DNA of 47,725 nucleotides, taken from positions 1 through 47,725 of the forward strand of contig NZ_BBJH01000061.1 of the NCBI RefSeq assembly GCF_000739775.1. Direction: 5' to 3'. Each line of letters begins with the position of its first letter. Positions within the stretch are counted from its first letter, which is position 1. Positions 25,847 to 35,078 of the stretch are shown one piece after another. The position numbers were made by a program, and so were the translations under genes. The notes beneath the pieces were generated by a model that made no database searches, was not told where the DNA came from, and worked only from the letters and a program-made list of their open reading frames with translations. This stretch comes from Paraburkholderia heleia NBRC 101817 (GTDB lineage Bacteria > Pseudomonadota > Gammaproteobacteria > Burkholderiales > Burkholderiaceae).

Positions 25847-27298
25847 ATGGTTCAGATGGTAAAGGCCGTCCTGCTAGACCGCTTGTGGACCCGCATGAAC
25901 GAACGCGGGGATTTCCCCTTGCTGTCGCAATCGCTGCGCACCACGGTCGCGGCGATGACGAACGACGACTACGATTTCAGCGCGCTCGTCAAGGTGGTGC
26001 TCTCGGATTTCGCGCTCACGCAGAAAGTGCTGCGTCTCGCGAATTCGGCCATGTACATGGCGTTCGGCGGCAACATCACGACCGTCACGCGCGCGCTGAT
26101 GGTGCTCGGCATGGACGCCGTCGGCCATCTCGTCGTCGGCCTGAAGATCGTCGATCACTTTCACCACAGCGCGCCGCGCCGCATCGACGCCAAGCTCGAA
26201 CTGAACCGCACCATGCTCTCGGGCTGCGTCGCGCGCAAGCTCACCGAGCACGGCGACCTGCGCGCGGGCGAAGAGGCCGTGGTCTGCACGCTCATGCGCC
26301 AGATGGGCAAGCTGCTCGTGGTGTTCTATCTCGAACCCGAGTGGGACCAGATCCGCCGCGAGATCGACGAAGGCTCGAGCGACGACGAGGCCTGCCTCGC
26401 CGTGCTCGGCGTGACCTTCGAAGAACTCGGCCTCGAAGCCGCCACGCGCTGGCGCCTGCCCGACACGATCCGCTCCGGCATGCGCCAGTACGACCCGGCC
26501 GACAAGGAGCCGCGCGACACGCAATGGCTGCGCGCCATCACCAACTATTCGACCGAAGTCGCGCGCGTGCTGACCACGGCGGGCCTCACCGAGGAAATGC
26601 GCGAGACGCACATCGCGGAGCTTGCACAGCACTACGGCCGCGCGCTCTCGACCGATGCCGATGTACTCGTGCAGATGAGCCTCGCGCTCGCGCGCGAGGA
26701 AGCCGAAGACGGCGTCATGCGCGAGATCGTCGAATTGCGCGCCAACGCCGACGCCATCGCCCGCGAAGCGCTCGATCCCGAGGCGCGCATCGCGGCCGGC
26801 GTCGAGGACCTGCGCGCATTGCCGGCCGACAGCGCGCTCAGCACCGCCCTCACGCTCGCGACCGAAACCGTGCTCGCCGGTCTCGGTTTCGCCCGCAGCG
26901 TGGTGTTCGTGCGACGCGGGGCGAACATGTTCGAGGCGCAGCACGGCTTTGGCCCGCACATGGGCGACGTGCTGCCCAGGCTCGCGTTTTCCGCCGCGTT
27001 CCAGCCCGACGTGTTTCACCTCGCCATCGCGAACAAGGTCGGCATCTTCATCGAGAATGCGCGCGACGCGAAGATTCTTGCGCGCCTGCCCGGCTGGTAT
27101 CGCTCGAACTTCGACGACGCGCGTGCGTTCGTCCTGCTGCCCGTGGGCGCGCCTGGCGTCGAGCCCGTTGCGCTGATGTACGGCGACTGGATCGCCACCC
27201 AGGAGCCGCGCCGCATTTCACAGAAAGAGATGAGCGCGTTGAACGACCTCGCGCAGCAGCTCGCGCGCTTCTTCACGCACGTTGCGCAGACTGCGTAA
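25847..27298 (+). CDS. HDOD-domain protein with C-terminal GAF-like region
   Basis: A 483-residue protein. The N-terminal HDOD domain (about 20-225) includes FPLLSQSLRTTVAAMTND, VVLSDFALTQKVLRLANSAMYMAFGG and TVTRALMVLGMDAVGHLVVGLK. The helical region after it contains acidic and Ala-rich segments. The last 150 residues (ALTLATETVLAGLGFARSVVFVRRGANMFEAQHGFG and FVLLPVGAPGVEPVALMYGDW) look like a GAF ligand-binding domain. HDOD proteins act as signalling adaptors; no catalytic residues are seen. It starts 39 bases after the GGDEF-EAL gene and is probably co-transcribed from the sigma-28-like promoter. Confidence 0.85.
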   Translation: MVQMVKAVLLDRLWTRMNERGDFPLLSQSLRTTVAAMTNDDYDFSALVKVVLSDFALTQKVLRLANSAMYMAFGGNITTVTRALMVLGMDAVGHLVVGLKIVDHFHHSAPRRIDAKLELNRTMLSGCVARKLTEHGDLRAGEEAVVCTLMRQMGKLLVVFYLEPEWDQIRREIDEGSSDDEACLAVLGVTFEELGLEAATRWRLPDTIRSGMRQYDPADKEPRDTQWLRAITNYSTEVARVLTTAGLTEEMRETHIAELAQHYGRALSTDADVLVQMSLALAREEAEDGVMREIVELRANADAIAREALDPEARIAAGVEDLRALPADSALSTALTLATETVLAGLGFARSVVFVRRGANMFEAQHGFGPHMGDVLPRLAFSAAFQPDVFHLAIANKVGIFIENARDAKILARLPGWYRSNFDDARAFVLLPVGAPGVEPVALMYGDWIATQEPRRISQKEMSALNDLAQQLARFFTHVAQTA

Positions 27299-27362
27299 GT
27301 TTCGACCGAGTCTGAACTGAGCCGGGGCGCACCGCATCCCTGCGCGGCACCGCCCCGCCCGC

Positions 27363-28748
27363 TCAATCCTCGATCCGTTCCAGCCCCTCGTCTTGCGCGT
27401 CGCGGCCGGACGTGCCGGCCCATTCCGCGGCCGTGAGCGAGATCGCCGCGGCCGTCGCGGCGTCGAGCGGCTCGAGTTCCGCGCATAGCGTATCCACGCG
27501 GGCCCAGTCTGCGCGCTCCAGCGCCTCGGAAAGCTCGAGCAGGCGCCCGAGCGCGCCCTCGCGCCTCACGATCGCCGTGCGGATCGGCTTGGCCAGTGTG
27601 AGCACTTCGAGCGTGCTTTCGAGCGAGCCGCCGAACACCGCCTCGACGAACGAGAAAACCCCCACGAGGAACGCCGCGTCTTCGTCTTCGAGGTGCGCGT
27701 GGGCAAGCCGCGTCACCGCGATTTCCATGAAGCGCGCGCGCGTAGCCACGAGTTGCAGCAGCGGGTCGTCTTCGGCGGCGATCTTGCGGCCGTCGGCGTA
27801 GAGCAGCAACTGCGTCCAGCGCGCGATGGCGTTCGTGCCTGTCGCGTTGATCGCCTCGCGCAGCGTCGTCACCTTGCGGCCGATGTTCATGCTGCCCGAG
27901 TTGGCGAGCCGCATCAGATGCATCACGAGCACGGGGTTGAGCTTCAGTTCCGCTTCGAGCTGCGCGACGGTGGGCTCGGCCGCAAGCAGATGGAGCAGGT
28001 TCAGCAGCGCCTGGCGCGGCGCGCTGGAGCGGCGCGCGCCGCCGTGCGGCTTCGCGAAGAAATAGCCCTGGAAGCGGTCGAAACCGAGGTCGTGCGCGCG
28101 CTGATAGTCTTCCTGGGTCTCGACGCCCATGGCCACGAGCAGCTTGCCCGCCGCCTTCATCACGCTGGCGAACTTCGGCAGCACCGCAGGCGCGATCTCG
28201 CGGATGTCGATCTTGATGGCGTCCACATATGGCAGCAGTTTCGCGAGAGATTCGTCCGCCTTCGACACGTGGTCGAGCGCGAAACGATAGCGGCGGCGAT
28301 GCAGCTCGACGAGCCGAGCGATCAGCTCCGCGTCCGCGCCGATGTCCACCGGCAATTCGAGCATGACGCGCTCCGGGCTCACGCGCAGCAGGCCGTCGTG
28401 GAAAAGCGCGTCGCGCGTCATGTCGAGCCAGGCGGGATGGCCCGCGAGCGAGGCGCGCAAGACGGGCGCGGCGAAGCTTTTGAGGCGCGCCGTGCTCGTG
28501 GCGAAAGGCTTGGGCGCGAGGCCCGAGGCCTTGTCTTTGGCGGCCGCTTCGGCCTCTTGTTCGATTTCGGCGCTTTCACGCCGGTCCACGAGGCGCGGCA
28601 ACGTCTCGAACGCGCAGAGGAGGCCCTCGCGGTCGAGCATCGGCTGGCGCGCAAAATACACGTCGATGGGCGGGCCGGCGTGTTCCGGCGACTGCGTGCC
28701 GCCCGCGACTCCTGACATCTGCGGCCGGTCTGCGGCGTTCAAGCTCAT
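27363..28748 (-). CDS. EAL-HDOD signalling protein, second, more degenerate copy
   Basis: A 461-residue paralogue of the EAL-HDOD protein at 22149-23531, nearly the same length. The EAL-like part has IDVYFARQPMLDREGLLCAFETL (EAL is ETL). The metal Asn is replaced (WLDMTRD), Asp-Asp is Asp-His (FALDHVSK), and AEGVET is AMGVET, so phosphodiesterase activity is very unlikely. The HDOD part carries HLMRLANSGSMNIGRKVTTLREAINATGTNAIARW. It probably acts as a binding adaptor. GGGGGA precedes the ATG at 28748. A sigma-70-like promoter lies at 28865-28892. The gene converges on the HDOD gene. Confidence 0.85.
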   Translation of the reverse strand: MSLNAADRPQMSGVAGGTQSPEHAGPPIDVYFARQPMLDREGLLCAFETLPRLVDRRESAEIEQEAEAAAKDKASGLAPKPFATSTARLKSFAAPVLRASLAGHPAWLDMTRDALFHDGLLRVSPERVMLELPVDIGADAELIARLVELHRRRYRFALDHVSKADESLAKLLPYVDAIKIDIREIAPAVLPKFASVMKAAGKLLVAMGVETQEDYQRAHDLGFDRFQGYFFAKPHGGARRSSAPRQALLNLLHLLAAEPTVAQLEAELKLNPVLVMHLMRLANSGSMNIGRKVTTLREAINATGTNAIARWTQLLLYADGRKIAAEDDPLLQLVATRARFMEIAVTRLAHAHLEDEDAAFLVGVFSFVEAVFGGSLESTLEVLTLAKPIRTAIVRREGALGRLLELSEALERADWARVDTLCAELEPLDAATAAAISLTAAEWAGTSGRDAQDEGLERIED

Positions 28749-28864
28749 GGGGTCCCCCGCGCGGCGCCGCGCGCATGGCGGCGCCCTGGTCTTGTTTCTT
28801 GGCATGCCGCAACCGTTTGCGCTTCGCGCATGGGGCGCGCCGGACGCGGCACTTTCTTGCGTCG

Positions 28865-28892
28865 ATTCTATCCTGGCAAGCAAGGCGCGCAA
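28865..28892 (-). promoter_or_regulatory. Sigma-70-like promoter of the second EAL-HDOD gene
   Basis: On the minus strand, TTGCGC and TAGAAT are separated by 16 bases. Transcription would start near 28858, leaving a leader of about 110 bases. Confidence 0.45.
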
Positions 28893-29024
28893 ATGAAGTC
28901 CTGCACGATCAGCGGGATTTTTTTGCACTTTTTGCAGTGCCGCACGCGTCGCCGGCACGGCTATGGCTCGGCGTTCACACTCGACGCAAGAACGATTTGC
29001 TATGCAATCCGAAGCAAACGCGCG

Positions 29025-29058
29025 AAAAAACCGGCCGGCTGGATTGGGTCCAGCCGGT
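29025..29058 (-). terminator. Intrinsic terminator at the end of the arginine island
   Basis: On the minus strand a nine-pair stem (CCGGCTGGA with TCCAGCCGG, loop of five) is followed by CCGG and six T. It lies just after the binding-protein stop. The remaining bases up to the second EAL-HDOD gene hold its promoter and nothing else visible. Confidence 0.8.
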
Positions 29059-29080
29059 CTGGTCTATCGGCGGCGGCCGG

Positions 29081-29881
29081 TTACTTGAGCACGACCTTCA
29101 CATCGAAGTACTTCGCCGCGATGCGCTCGAGCGTGCCGTCCGCCTTCAGGTCCTTGAGCGCGCCGTTCAGTGCGGCCTTGAGCGCCGCGTCCTTCTTGCG
29201 CACGCCGTAGCCCACGCCTTCGCCGAGCAGTTTGACGTCCACGACCTGCGGGCCCGCGAACGCGAAGGCCGCGCCCTGCGGCTTGTTCAGGAAGCCCTTG
29301 GAAGCGGCTTCGGCGTCGAGAAACGAGGCGTCGAGGCGGCCCGAAACGAGGTCCGCGTAGATCTGGTCCTGGGTCGGGTACGGCACGACGTCCACACCCG
29401 CGGGCGCCCACTTCGCTTTCGCGTAGGTTTCCTGGATCGTGCCCTGGAGCACGCCCACGTGCTTGCCCTTGAGCGACTCGGGCGTGGGCTGCAGCATGCT
29501 GCCCTTCTTCGCGATCATCTGGTTCGGGATCGCGTAGATCGGGTCGGTGAAGTCGATGGCCTGGCGGCGCTGGTCCGTGATCGACATGTCGGAATTGATG
29601 GCGGAGAACTTGCGCGCCTGCAGAGCCGGAATCAAGCCGTCGAACGAGTTTTCCACCCACACGCACTTTGCCTTGAGCTTCGCGCAGACGGCATTGCCCA
29701 CGTCGATATCGAAGCCCTGCAGTTCGCCCGCGGGCGACTTCGATTCGAACGGCGCGTACGACGCCTCCACGCCAAAGCGGATTTCCTTGATATCGGCGGC
29801 GTGTGCGGCACCTGCCGCGCCTGCCGTCATGGCGGCCGCGCAGAATGCGAGCGTCGCCAGCTTGTTCCAGTTCGTCTTCAT
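29081..29881 (-). CDS. Periplasmic basic-amino-acid-binding protein (HisJ/ArgT/AotJ type)
   Basis: A 266-residue ABC-transporter binding protein. It has a signal peptide (LATLAFCAAAMTAGAAGAAHA), then the family 3 pattern EIRFGVEASYAPFESKSPAGELQGFDIDVGNAVCAKLKAKC. FSAINSDMSITDQRRQAIDFTDPIY and VGVLQGT (the ligand phosphate/carboxylate loop) follow. The pair of cysteines and the sequence resemble lysine/arginine/ornithine and histidine binders. It should deliver arginine or ornithine to HisQMP, encoded 10 kb upstream beyond the ast operon. It follows astE after 310 bases on the same strand and ends at a terminator. Ligand specificity is inferred from context. Confidence 0.9.
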   Translation of the reverse strand: MKTNWNKLATLAFCAAAMTAGAAGAAHAADIKEIRFGVEASYAPFESKSPAGELQGFDIDVGNAVCAKLKAKCVWVENSFDGLIPALQARKFSAINSDMSITDQRRQAIDFTDPIYAIPNQMIAKKGSMLQPTPESLKGKHVGVLQGTIQETYAKAKWAPAGVDVVPYPTQDQIYADLVSGRLDASFLDAEAASKGFLNKPQGAAFAFAGPQVVDVKLLGEGVGYGVRKKDAALKAALNGALKDLKADGTLERIAAKYFDVKVVLK

Positions 29882-30191
29882 CGATGTCTCATTCCAGTCA
29901 GATGGGTTGCGCCGGCGAAGCCCGTTCACGCAGCTTCGTGGTCCGATTCGCCGCCAGAAAACGGCTTCCCGGCGCGGGCACAGGATCGCTGCGCCAAAAA
30001 TGCGGCTCAATCGCGCGCACCGTGTGTGGTGCACCGCAGCAACCGCGCGGGCGCGATTGTACCGCGACGGCGCCGGCGCCCCGCCGCGCGCGCGGCAAGC
30101 GGCGCATGGCGCGCACGCGCTGGGTTCGAACCTGCAAGTGGATGTCGTGGCTGCGCAAGCGCAGGAGAGCGCGTGCCCTTGCGGCAAGCGC
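29882..30191. other. Intergenic region between astE and the binding-protein gene
   Basis: About 310 bases. It contains no ORF that I can support and no terminator with a T run. A separate promoter for the binding-protein gene is likely, given the distance, but I cannot point to one. Confidence 0.4.
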
Positions 30192-31244
30192 TCAAACGAG
30201 CGCGGCGAGCGTCTCGCGGGTCGTATCGACGACAAGCAGGCCCGCGCGCAAGCCCGGCTTCACGCCCGGATTCGGGAACACGATGCGCTCCTCGTCGTGC
30301 TGCACCACGTAGCGGTAGGCGCCGTCTTCCGCCAGCACCTCGCCGCGCGCGAACGGGGTGAAGTTGGGCACGTCGGCGGCCACGTTGAGTTTGAGCGCCG
30401 CGCTGTGCTTCGTGATCTGGCCGATCACCGTGAAGATGCGCGGCATCTGCGCGCCCTTCGGCAAGGCCATCTCGCCCGCGACGAGACGGCGCACGGCGGC
30501 GTCGGCGCCCGCGAAGCGCGCCAGGTCGTTCTGGCCGAACGGCCGCACCTTGCCCAGTTCGAGCGTGCAGGCGAGCGCACCGCACGTTTCGGCCGTAAAC
30601 GACGACAAGGTCGCGCCCTGCTCGGTATGGATCAGCACGGCCGCGATGCGCGCGTCGGCGAGCCATTCGAGCATCGCGCGCGCCGGCGGCTCGCCCGTGT
30701 GAGGTAGCAGCGCGAACTGCTCGAACGCCGAAGCGCGGATCGCCGTATGCATGTCGAGATGCCAGCGCGCGAAGGGCGCGTCGGCACCACTCGCGGCCTT
30801 CGCGAAGAAACGCTGCGCCGCCGTTTCGAGCGCGGCGGCGCGCGGCGCCTCGCGGCTCGCCGGCACCCGCGCATGGCGGCCGCCGAACAGGCGGTTCAGA
30901 TCGTCGTCGAGATAACGCTCCCCCGCGCGCATCGCGCCGGCATTGCCGAGTACCGCGAGCACGCGGCAGGCGAGCGGCGCGCGGCCCGCCGCGATGTCGG
31001 CCACGAGTTGCGAGAGCAGTTCGATCGGTGCCGTCTCGTCGCCATGCACGCCTGCCGAAAGCAGCACGCTGCGCGTCGTCTCGTCGATGCGTGCCGGTTC
31101 CAGCTCCAGCACGCCCTCGTCGAGCCATTGCCAGCGCGCGCCGCCCGCGCATTCGCCGCGCGCCGTTGCGGGCGAGGCCGGGCGCGCGCCCGCCAGCGTG
31201 TACGCGAGAAAGTCCTCGAATGGATGATCAGCGCTGAAAGTCAT
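30192..31244 (-). CDS. astE: Succinylglutamate desuccinylase
   Basis: A 350-residue zinc hydrolase of the AstE/AspA group that splits N-succinylglutamate into succinate and glutamate, the last step of the AST pathway. Zinc ligands are in AGVHGDETAPIE (His and Glu, about 70-82) and in HLDMHTAIR (His). The C-terminal beta domain contains EDGAYRYVVQHDEERIVFPNPGVKPGLRAGLLV. The start at 31244 overlaps the astB stop by 17 bases, typical of tight operon coupling. Confidence 0.95.
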   Translation of the reverse strand: MTFSADHPFEDFLAYTLAGARPASPATARGECAGGARWQWLDEGVLELEPARIDETTRSVLLSAGVHGDETAPIELLSQLVADIAAGRAPLACRVLAVLGNAGAMRAGERYLDDDLNRLFGGRHARVPASREAPRAAALETAAQRFFAKAASGADAPFARWHLDMHTAIRASAFEQFALLPHTGEPPARAMLEWLADARIAAVLIHTEQGATLSSFTAETCGALACTLELGKVRPFGQNDLARFAGADAAVRRLVAGEMALPKGAQMPRIFTVIGQITKHSAALKLNVAADVPNFTPFARGEVLAEDGAYRYVVQHDEERIVFPNPGVKPGLRAGLLVVDTTRETLAALV

Positions 31245-32568
31245 AGAGCGATCCGAGGCCGAGAATCTGCGTGAGTTCGTCGAGCGCCGTGCGCGACTCG
31301 ACGAGCAGCGCCGGATCGGTCAGATCCTGCGGCGCGAGCCGGTCCCGATAGTGCCGCTCGATCCAGCCGTCGAGGCGCGTGAAGAGCGCGTCGTTCATCC
31401 AGACGCCCGGCGCCGTCGCCGCGCGCTCCTCCTCGCTGAGCACCACGCGCAGACGCAGGCACGCCGGACCGCCGCCGTTCTTCATGCTCTCGCGCAGATC
31501 GAACACGAGCACTTCGCCCACCGGCCCGTTGCTCGCGGCCAGCTCGTCGAGGTAGATCGCCACGTGCGGGTTCTCGCGGCATTCCTGCGGCACGACGAGA
31601 ATCTGCGTGCCGTCCGCGCGGCTCAGCAACTGGCTATTGAAGAGATAGGACGACACCGCGTCGGCCACGCTCACGCGCGCTTCGGGCACTTCGATCACAT
31701 GAAACGGCGCGTCGTGCGCCGCGAGCTTCGTGCGCAGTTCGTCATAGACCGCCTTCCGGTCGACGAAGGCGCGCTCGTGGCAAAACAGCGTGCTGCGATT
31801 TCCCACGGCGATCACGTCGTTATGGAACACACCGGCGTCGATCACGTCCGGATCCTGCTGCGCGAACACGGTGAACGCGTCGGTCAGGCCGTGACGCTGC
31901 GCGATGGCGCGGCTCGCCTCGAACGTCTGCCGCGCCGGGAAGCGCCTGGGCTCCGGTCCACGGCGGTATTCACTGCGCCCGTACACGAAGAACTCCACGC
32001 CGCGTTCGCCATACTGCGCGCAAAAGCGCGTATGGTTGGCCGCGCCTTCGTCGCCGAGCGCGGGCGTGCCGGGCAGCGCCTCGTGCACGACGAAGTGCGA
32101 CGAGTCCGCGAACACCGTGGAAAGCGTGCGGCGCGTGGCCTCGTGCTCGATTGCGCGATGCAGTTTGCTGCACAGGTTCGCGGGCGTGAAGTGCACGCGC
32201 CGGTCGGGCGTATCCGCCGAGGGGCTCACCGTGGCCGCATTCGCCGTCCACATGGCCGACGCCGAGCTTGCCGCGGCAAGCAGTTCGGGTGCGTCTTTCG
32301 CGGCGCGCGCAATCGCTTCGGCATCCTTACCGCCGAAGCCCAGTTCGCGCAGCAGCCGGGTGGACGGCCGCTCCTGCGGCGGCAGCACGCCTTGCGCGAA
32401 GCCGAGGTCGGCGAGCCGCTTCATCTTGCGCAAGCCCTGCTGCGCCGCGGCGCGCGGGTTCGCGACGGACTTCTCGTTGTTCTGCGAGGCGACGTTGCCG
32501 AACGACAGCCCGGCGTAGTTGTGCGTGGGGCCGACGAGTCCGTCGAAGTTGGCTTCAAGGGTTGGCAT
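31228..32568 (-). CDS. astB: N-succinylarginine dihydrolase
   Basis: A 446-residue enzyme of the guanidino-group-modifying (GME) superfamily. It converts N-succinylarginine to N-succinylornithine, two ammonia and carbon dioxide, the second step of the AST pathway. It opens with the family signature NFDGLVGPTHNYAGLSFGN. Catalytic His is in DAGVFHNDVIAVGN and the nucleophile Cys in NGGGPACLRLRVVL. AAGGA precedes the ATG, and the astD stop lies nine bases upstream. Confidence 0.96.
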   Translation of the reverse strand: MPTLEANFDGLVGPTHNYAGLSFGNVASQNNEKSVANPRAAAQQGLRKMKRLADLGFAQGVLPPQERPSTRLLRELGFGGKDAEAIARAAKDAPELLAAASSASAMWTANAATVSPSADTPDRRVHFTPANLCSKLHRAIEHEATRRTLSTVFADSSHFVVHEALPGTPALGDEGAANHTRFCAQYGERGVEFFVYGRSEYRRGPEPRRFPARQTFEASRAIAQRHGLTDAFTVFAQQDPDVIDAGVFHNDVIAVGNRSTLFCHERAFVDRKAVYDELRTKLAAHDAPFHVIEVPEARVSVADAVSSYLFNSQLLSRADGTQILVVPQECRENPHVAIYLDELAASNGPVGEVLVFDLRESMKNGGGPACLRLRVVLSEEERAATAPGVWMNDALFTRLDGWIERHYRDRLAPQDLTDPALLVESRTALDELTQILGLGSLYDFQR

Positions 32569-32577
32569 CGTCGTTCC

Positions 32578-34041
32578 TTAGAAGTAAAGACCCGGCGAAA
32601 CGCTCGCGGGCATCTGCAGTTGCGCGCTTTCCACCGAGGCCATCGGATACGCGCAGTAGTCGGCGGCGTAGTACGCGCTCGGCCGGTGGTTGCCCGAGCG
32701 GCCCGCGCCGCCGAACGGCGCGCCGCTCGACGCACCGTTGGTCGGCCGGTTCCAGTTCACCACGCCCGCGCGGATCTCGCGCGTGAAGCGCTGCCACAGC
32801 GCTTCGTCGTCGGCGAGCAGGCCCGCCGAGAGGCCGTACGCCGTATTGTTGGCCTGCGCGATGGCGTCGTCGAAACCCGCGTAGCGGATCACCTGCGCGA
32901 GGGGCCCGAAGTGCTCCTCGTCGGGCAGATCGGCCACGCCCGTCACGTCGAGAATCGCGGGCGTCACGAAGCCGAGCGCCGGGTCGCGCTGCGTCATCGG
33001 CAGCAAGGCGCGCGCGCCGCGCTCGAGCAGCTGCGCCTGCGCACCCATCAGCTTGCCCGCCGCGCGCGCCGATATCACGGCGCCCATGAAGGGCTGCGGC
33101 TCGGCATCGTACTCGCCCACCGTAATGCGCGAACTCACTTCGACGAAGCGCGCGAGAAAACGCTCGCCGAATGCGTCCGCCGGCACGAGAATGCGGCGCG
33201 CGCAGGTGCAGCGCTGCCCTGCCGAAAGAAAGGCCGACTGGATCGCATGATGCACGGCGGCGTCGATATCCTCGACTGGAGCGACGACGAGCGGATTGTT
33301 GCCGCCCATTTCGAGCGCGAGCACGATTTCGGGCCGTCCGCCGAACTGGCGATGCAGCAGCGTGCCCGTGTCCGAGCTGCCCGTGAAGAAGAGCCCGTCG
33401 ATCTGCGTGTGATTCGCAAGCGCAATGCCCGTATCGCGCTCGCCCTGCACGAGGTTGAGCACGCCAGCGGGCAGGCCGGCTTCGCGCCAGAGCTCGACGG
33501 TTACGCGCGCCACCTCAGGCGCGAGTTCCGAGGGCTTGAACACGACCGCGTTGCCGGCGATCAGCGCCGGCACGATATGGCCGTTGGGCAGGTGGCCCGG
33601 GAAGTTGTACGGACCGAACACGGCGACGACGCCATGCGGGCGATGACGCAGGACCGCCACGCCGTCGGCCATCGGCGCGCGTTTCTCACCGGTGCGCTCG
33701 CCGTAGGCGGTGATCGAAATCGCGACCTTCGCGGCCATCGACGCCGCTTCGGTGCGCGCTTCCCAGAGCGGCTTGCCGGTCTCCCGGCCAATCGCCTCGG
33801 CAAGCGTTTCCTTCTTTTCGGTGACGAGGGCGGCGAAGCGCTTCGCGATCTCGCAGCGCGCTTCGAGCGGCGTTTGCGCCCACGCGGCGAACGCGCGGCG
33901 CGCGGCGTTCACGGCGCAATCGACATCTTCGGCGCTCGCGGCATTGCCGCTCCACACGGTCTCGCCCGTTCCGGGGTTGCGCGAAGCGAACGCGGGGCCC
34001 GAGGCCGCGCGCCACTGTCCATCGATGTAAAGCTCGTTCAT
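32578..34041 (-). CDS. astD: Succinylglutamate-semialdehyde dehydrogenase
   Basis: A 487-residue aldehyde dehydrogenase that oxidises N-succinylglutamate 5-semialdehyde to N-succinylglutamate with NAD, step four of the AST pathway. It has FGPYNFPGHLPNGH (cofactor-side motif), FTGSSDTG, the catalytic Glu in LALEMGGNNPL and the catalytic Cys in SAGQRCTCARR. AGGGA lies before the ATG at 34041. Another ATG at 34047 forms ATGA with the aruG stop but lacks space for a ribosome site. Confidence 0.95.
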   Translation of the reverse strand: MNELYIDGQWRAASGPAFASRNPGTGETVWSGNAASAEDVDCAVNAARRAFAAWAQTPLEARCEIAKRFAALVTEKKETLAEAIGRETGKPLWEARTEAASMAAKVAISITAYGERTGEKRAPMADGVAVLRHRPHGVVAVFGPYNFPGHLPNGHIVPALIAGNAVVFKPSELAPEVARVTVELWREAGLPAGVLNLVQGERDTGIALANHTQIDGLFFTGSSDTGTLLHRQFGGRPEIVLALEMGGNNPLVVAPVEDIDAAVHHAIQSAFLSAGQRCTCARRILVPADAFGERFLARFVEVSSRITVGEYDAEPQPFMGAVISARAAGKLMGAQAQLLERGARALLPMTQRDPALGFVTPAILDVTGVADLPDEEHFGPLAQVIRYAGFDDAIAQANNTAYGLSAGLLADDEALWQRFTREIRAGVVNWNRPTNGASSGAPFGGAGRSGNHRPSAYYAADYCAYPMASVESAQLQMPASVSPGLYF

Positions 34042-34043
34042 GG

Positions 34044-35078
34044 TCATCCCTGTTTTTGCTTTGCTGCGGGGCCGAGCACGCGCACCGGATCGCCCGCCGC
34101 GACGTTCAGCGCCGCCGCTTCCGTGGCGCTCAGCGTGAACACGCCGTCGTGCACGACGCCCGGCGCGAAACCCACGCGAAAATCGCCCAGCGACGTATTG
34201 GACACGAGTGAGCGCACGCCCTCTTCGGCGTGCGCCTCACCGATTTCGACCGGCACGACCACGCTGTCGCGCACCGTGCGCAGATCGCCGATATGACATT
34301 CGAGCACCGGGCCCGCGTCGAAGATATCGACGTGATTCTCGTAGCGCAGCCCCTCGGCCTCGAGCATGCGGCGCGCGGGAACCGTGTCGGCATGCGTGAG
34401 GCCGACACAGGCCTGCGCTTCCTCGGGCAGCAGCTCCACGTACACCGGGTAACGCGGCATCAGTTCCGCGAGGAACGACTTGCGCCCGTGCGAGCTGAGA
34501 TAGTCGGCAGCGTTGAAATCGATTTGATAGAAGTGCGAACCGACCGCGCGCCAGAACGGCGACGTGCCTTGCGCATCGAAATGGCCGCGCAATTCCGCGC
34601 ACAGGCGCTCGGGAAAGCGCTCGCGAAACTGCGCGATGAACATGAAGCGCGAACGCGAAAGCAGCCCGCCCACCCCGCCCGTGCGATAGCGCGGCGAAAG
34701 AAAGAGCGAACACACCTCGGCATAGCCCGTGAGATCGTGCGAAATATTGAGCGCGCGCATGCGCGTCCAGATGCCGAGCTCCTGGCTTGCGTGCACCACC
34801 GTGCTCACGCGGTAGTTGTAGAACGGCTGCTCCAGTCCCACGGCCGTTTCGATGCCGCAAACGCCGGCGATGTCGCCCGTGGCCGTGTCTTCCATCACGA
34901 AGAAGTAGCCGGCTTCGCGCGGCGCGGCAACCCCGGCGAGCGTGCGCCGCGCGCGCTCGATGCGCGCCCTGAGCGCCTCGCGGTCCGGCTTGAAGGTAGT
35001 GAGGCCGGGGCCCGTTTCCTGGGCGAGCGCGACGAGCGCGTCCACGTCGCCCGTTTGCACGACGCGTACCACGATCAT
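34044..35078 (-). CDS. astA: Arginine N-succinyltransferase, beta subunit (AruG/AstA)
   Basis: A 344-residue GNAT-fold protein. It transfers succinyl from succinyl-CoA to the alpha-amino group of arginine, step one of the AST pathway. Typical AstA features are the start VRVVQTGDVDALVALAQETGPGLTTFKPD, EVCSLFLSPRYRTGGVGGLLSRSRFMFIAQF (CoA-binding region) and IFDAGPVLECHIGDLRTVRDS. It pairs with the neighbouring AruF paralogue, as in Pseudomonas aeruginosa. Its start overlaps the aruF stop by four bases. Confidence 0.94.
   Translation of the reverse strand: MIVVRVVQTGDVDALVALAQETGPGLTTFKPDREALRARIERARRTLAGVAAPREAGYFFVMEDTATGDIAGVCGIETAVGLEQPFYNYRVSTVVHASQELGIWTRMRALNISHDLTGYAEVCSLFLSPRYRTGGVGGLLSRSRFMFIAQFRERFPERLCAELRGHFDAQGTSPFWRAVGSHFYQIDFNAADYLSSHGRKSFLAELMPRYPVYVELLPEEAQACVGLTHADTVPARRMLEAEGLRYENHVDIFDAGPVLECHIGDLRTVRDSVVVPVEIGEAHAEEGVRSLVSNTSLGDFRVGFAPGVVHDGVFTLSATEAAALNVAAGDPVRVLGPAAKQKQG

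Noticed and set aside
27323..27357. Hairpin CGGGGCG/CGCCCCG between the convergent HDOD and EAL-HDOD genes
   Set aside because: Only seven pairs with a long loop and no T run, so not strong enough to call a terminator.
31351..34296. Plus-strand frame of 981 codons
   Set aside because: It is antisense to astB and astD, with Arg/His/Ala-rich shadow composition and no domain.
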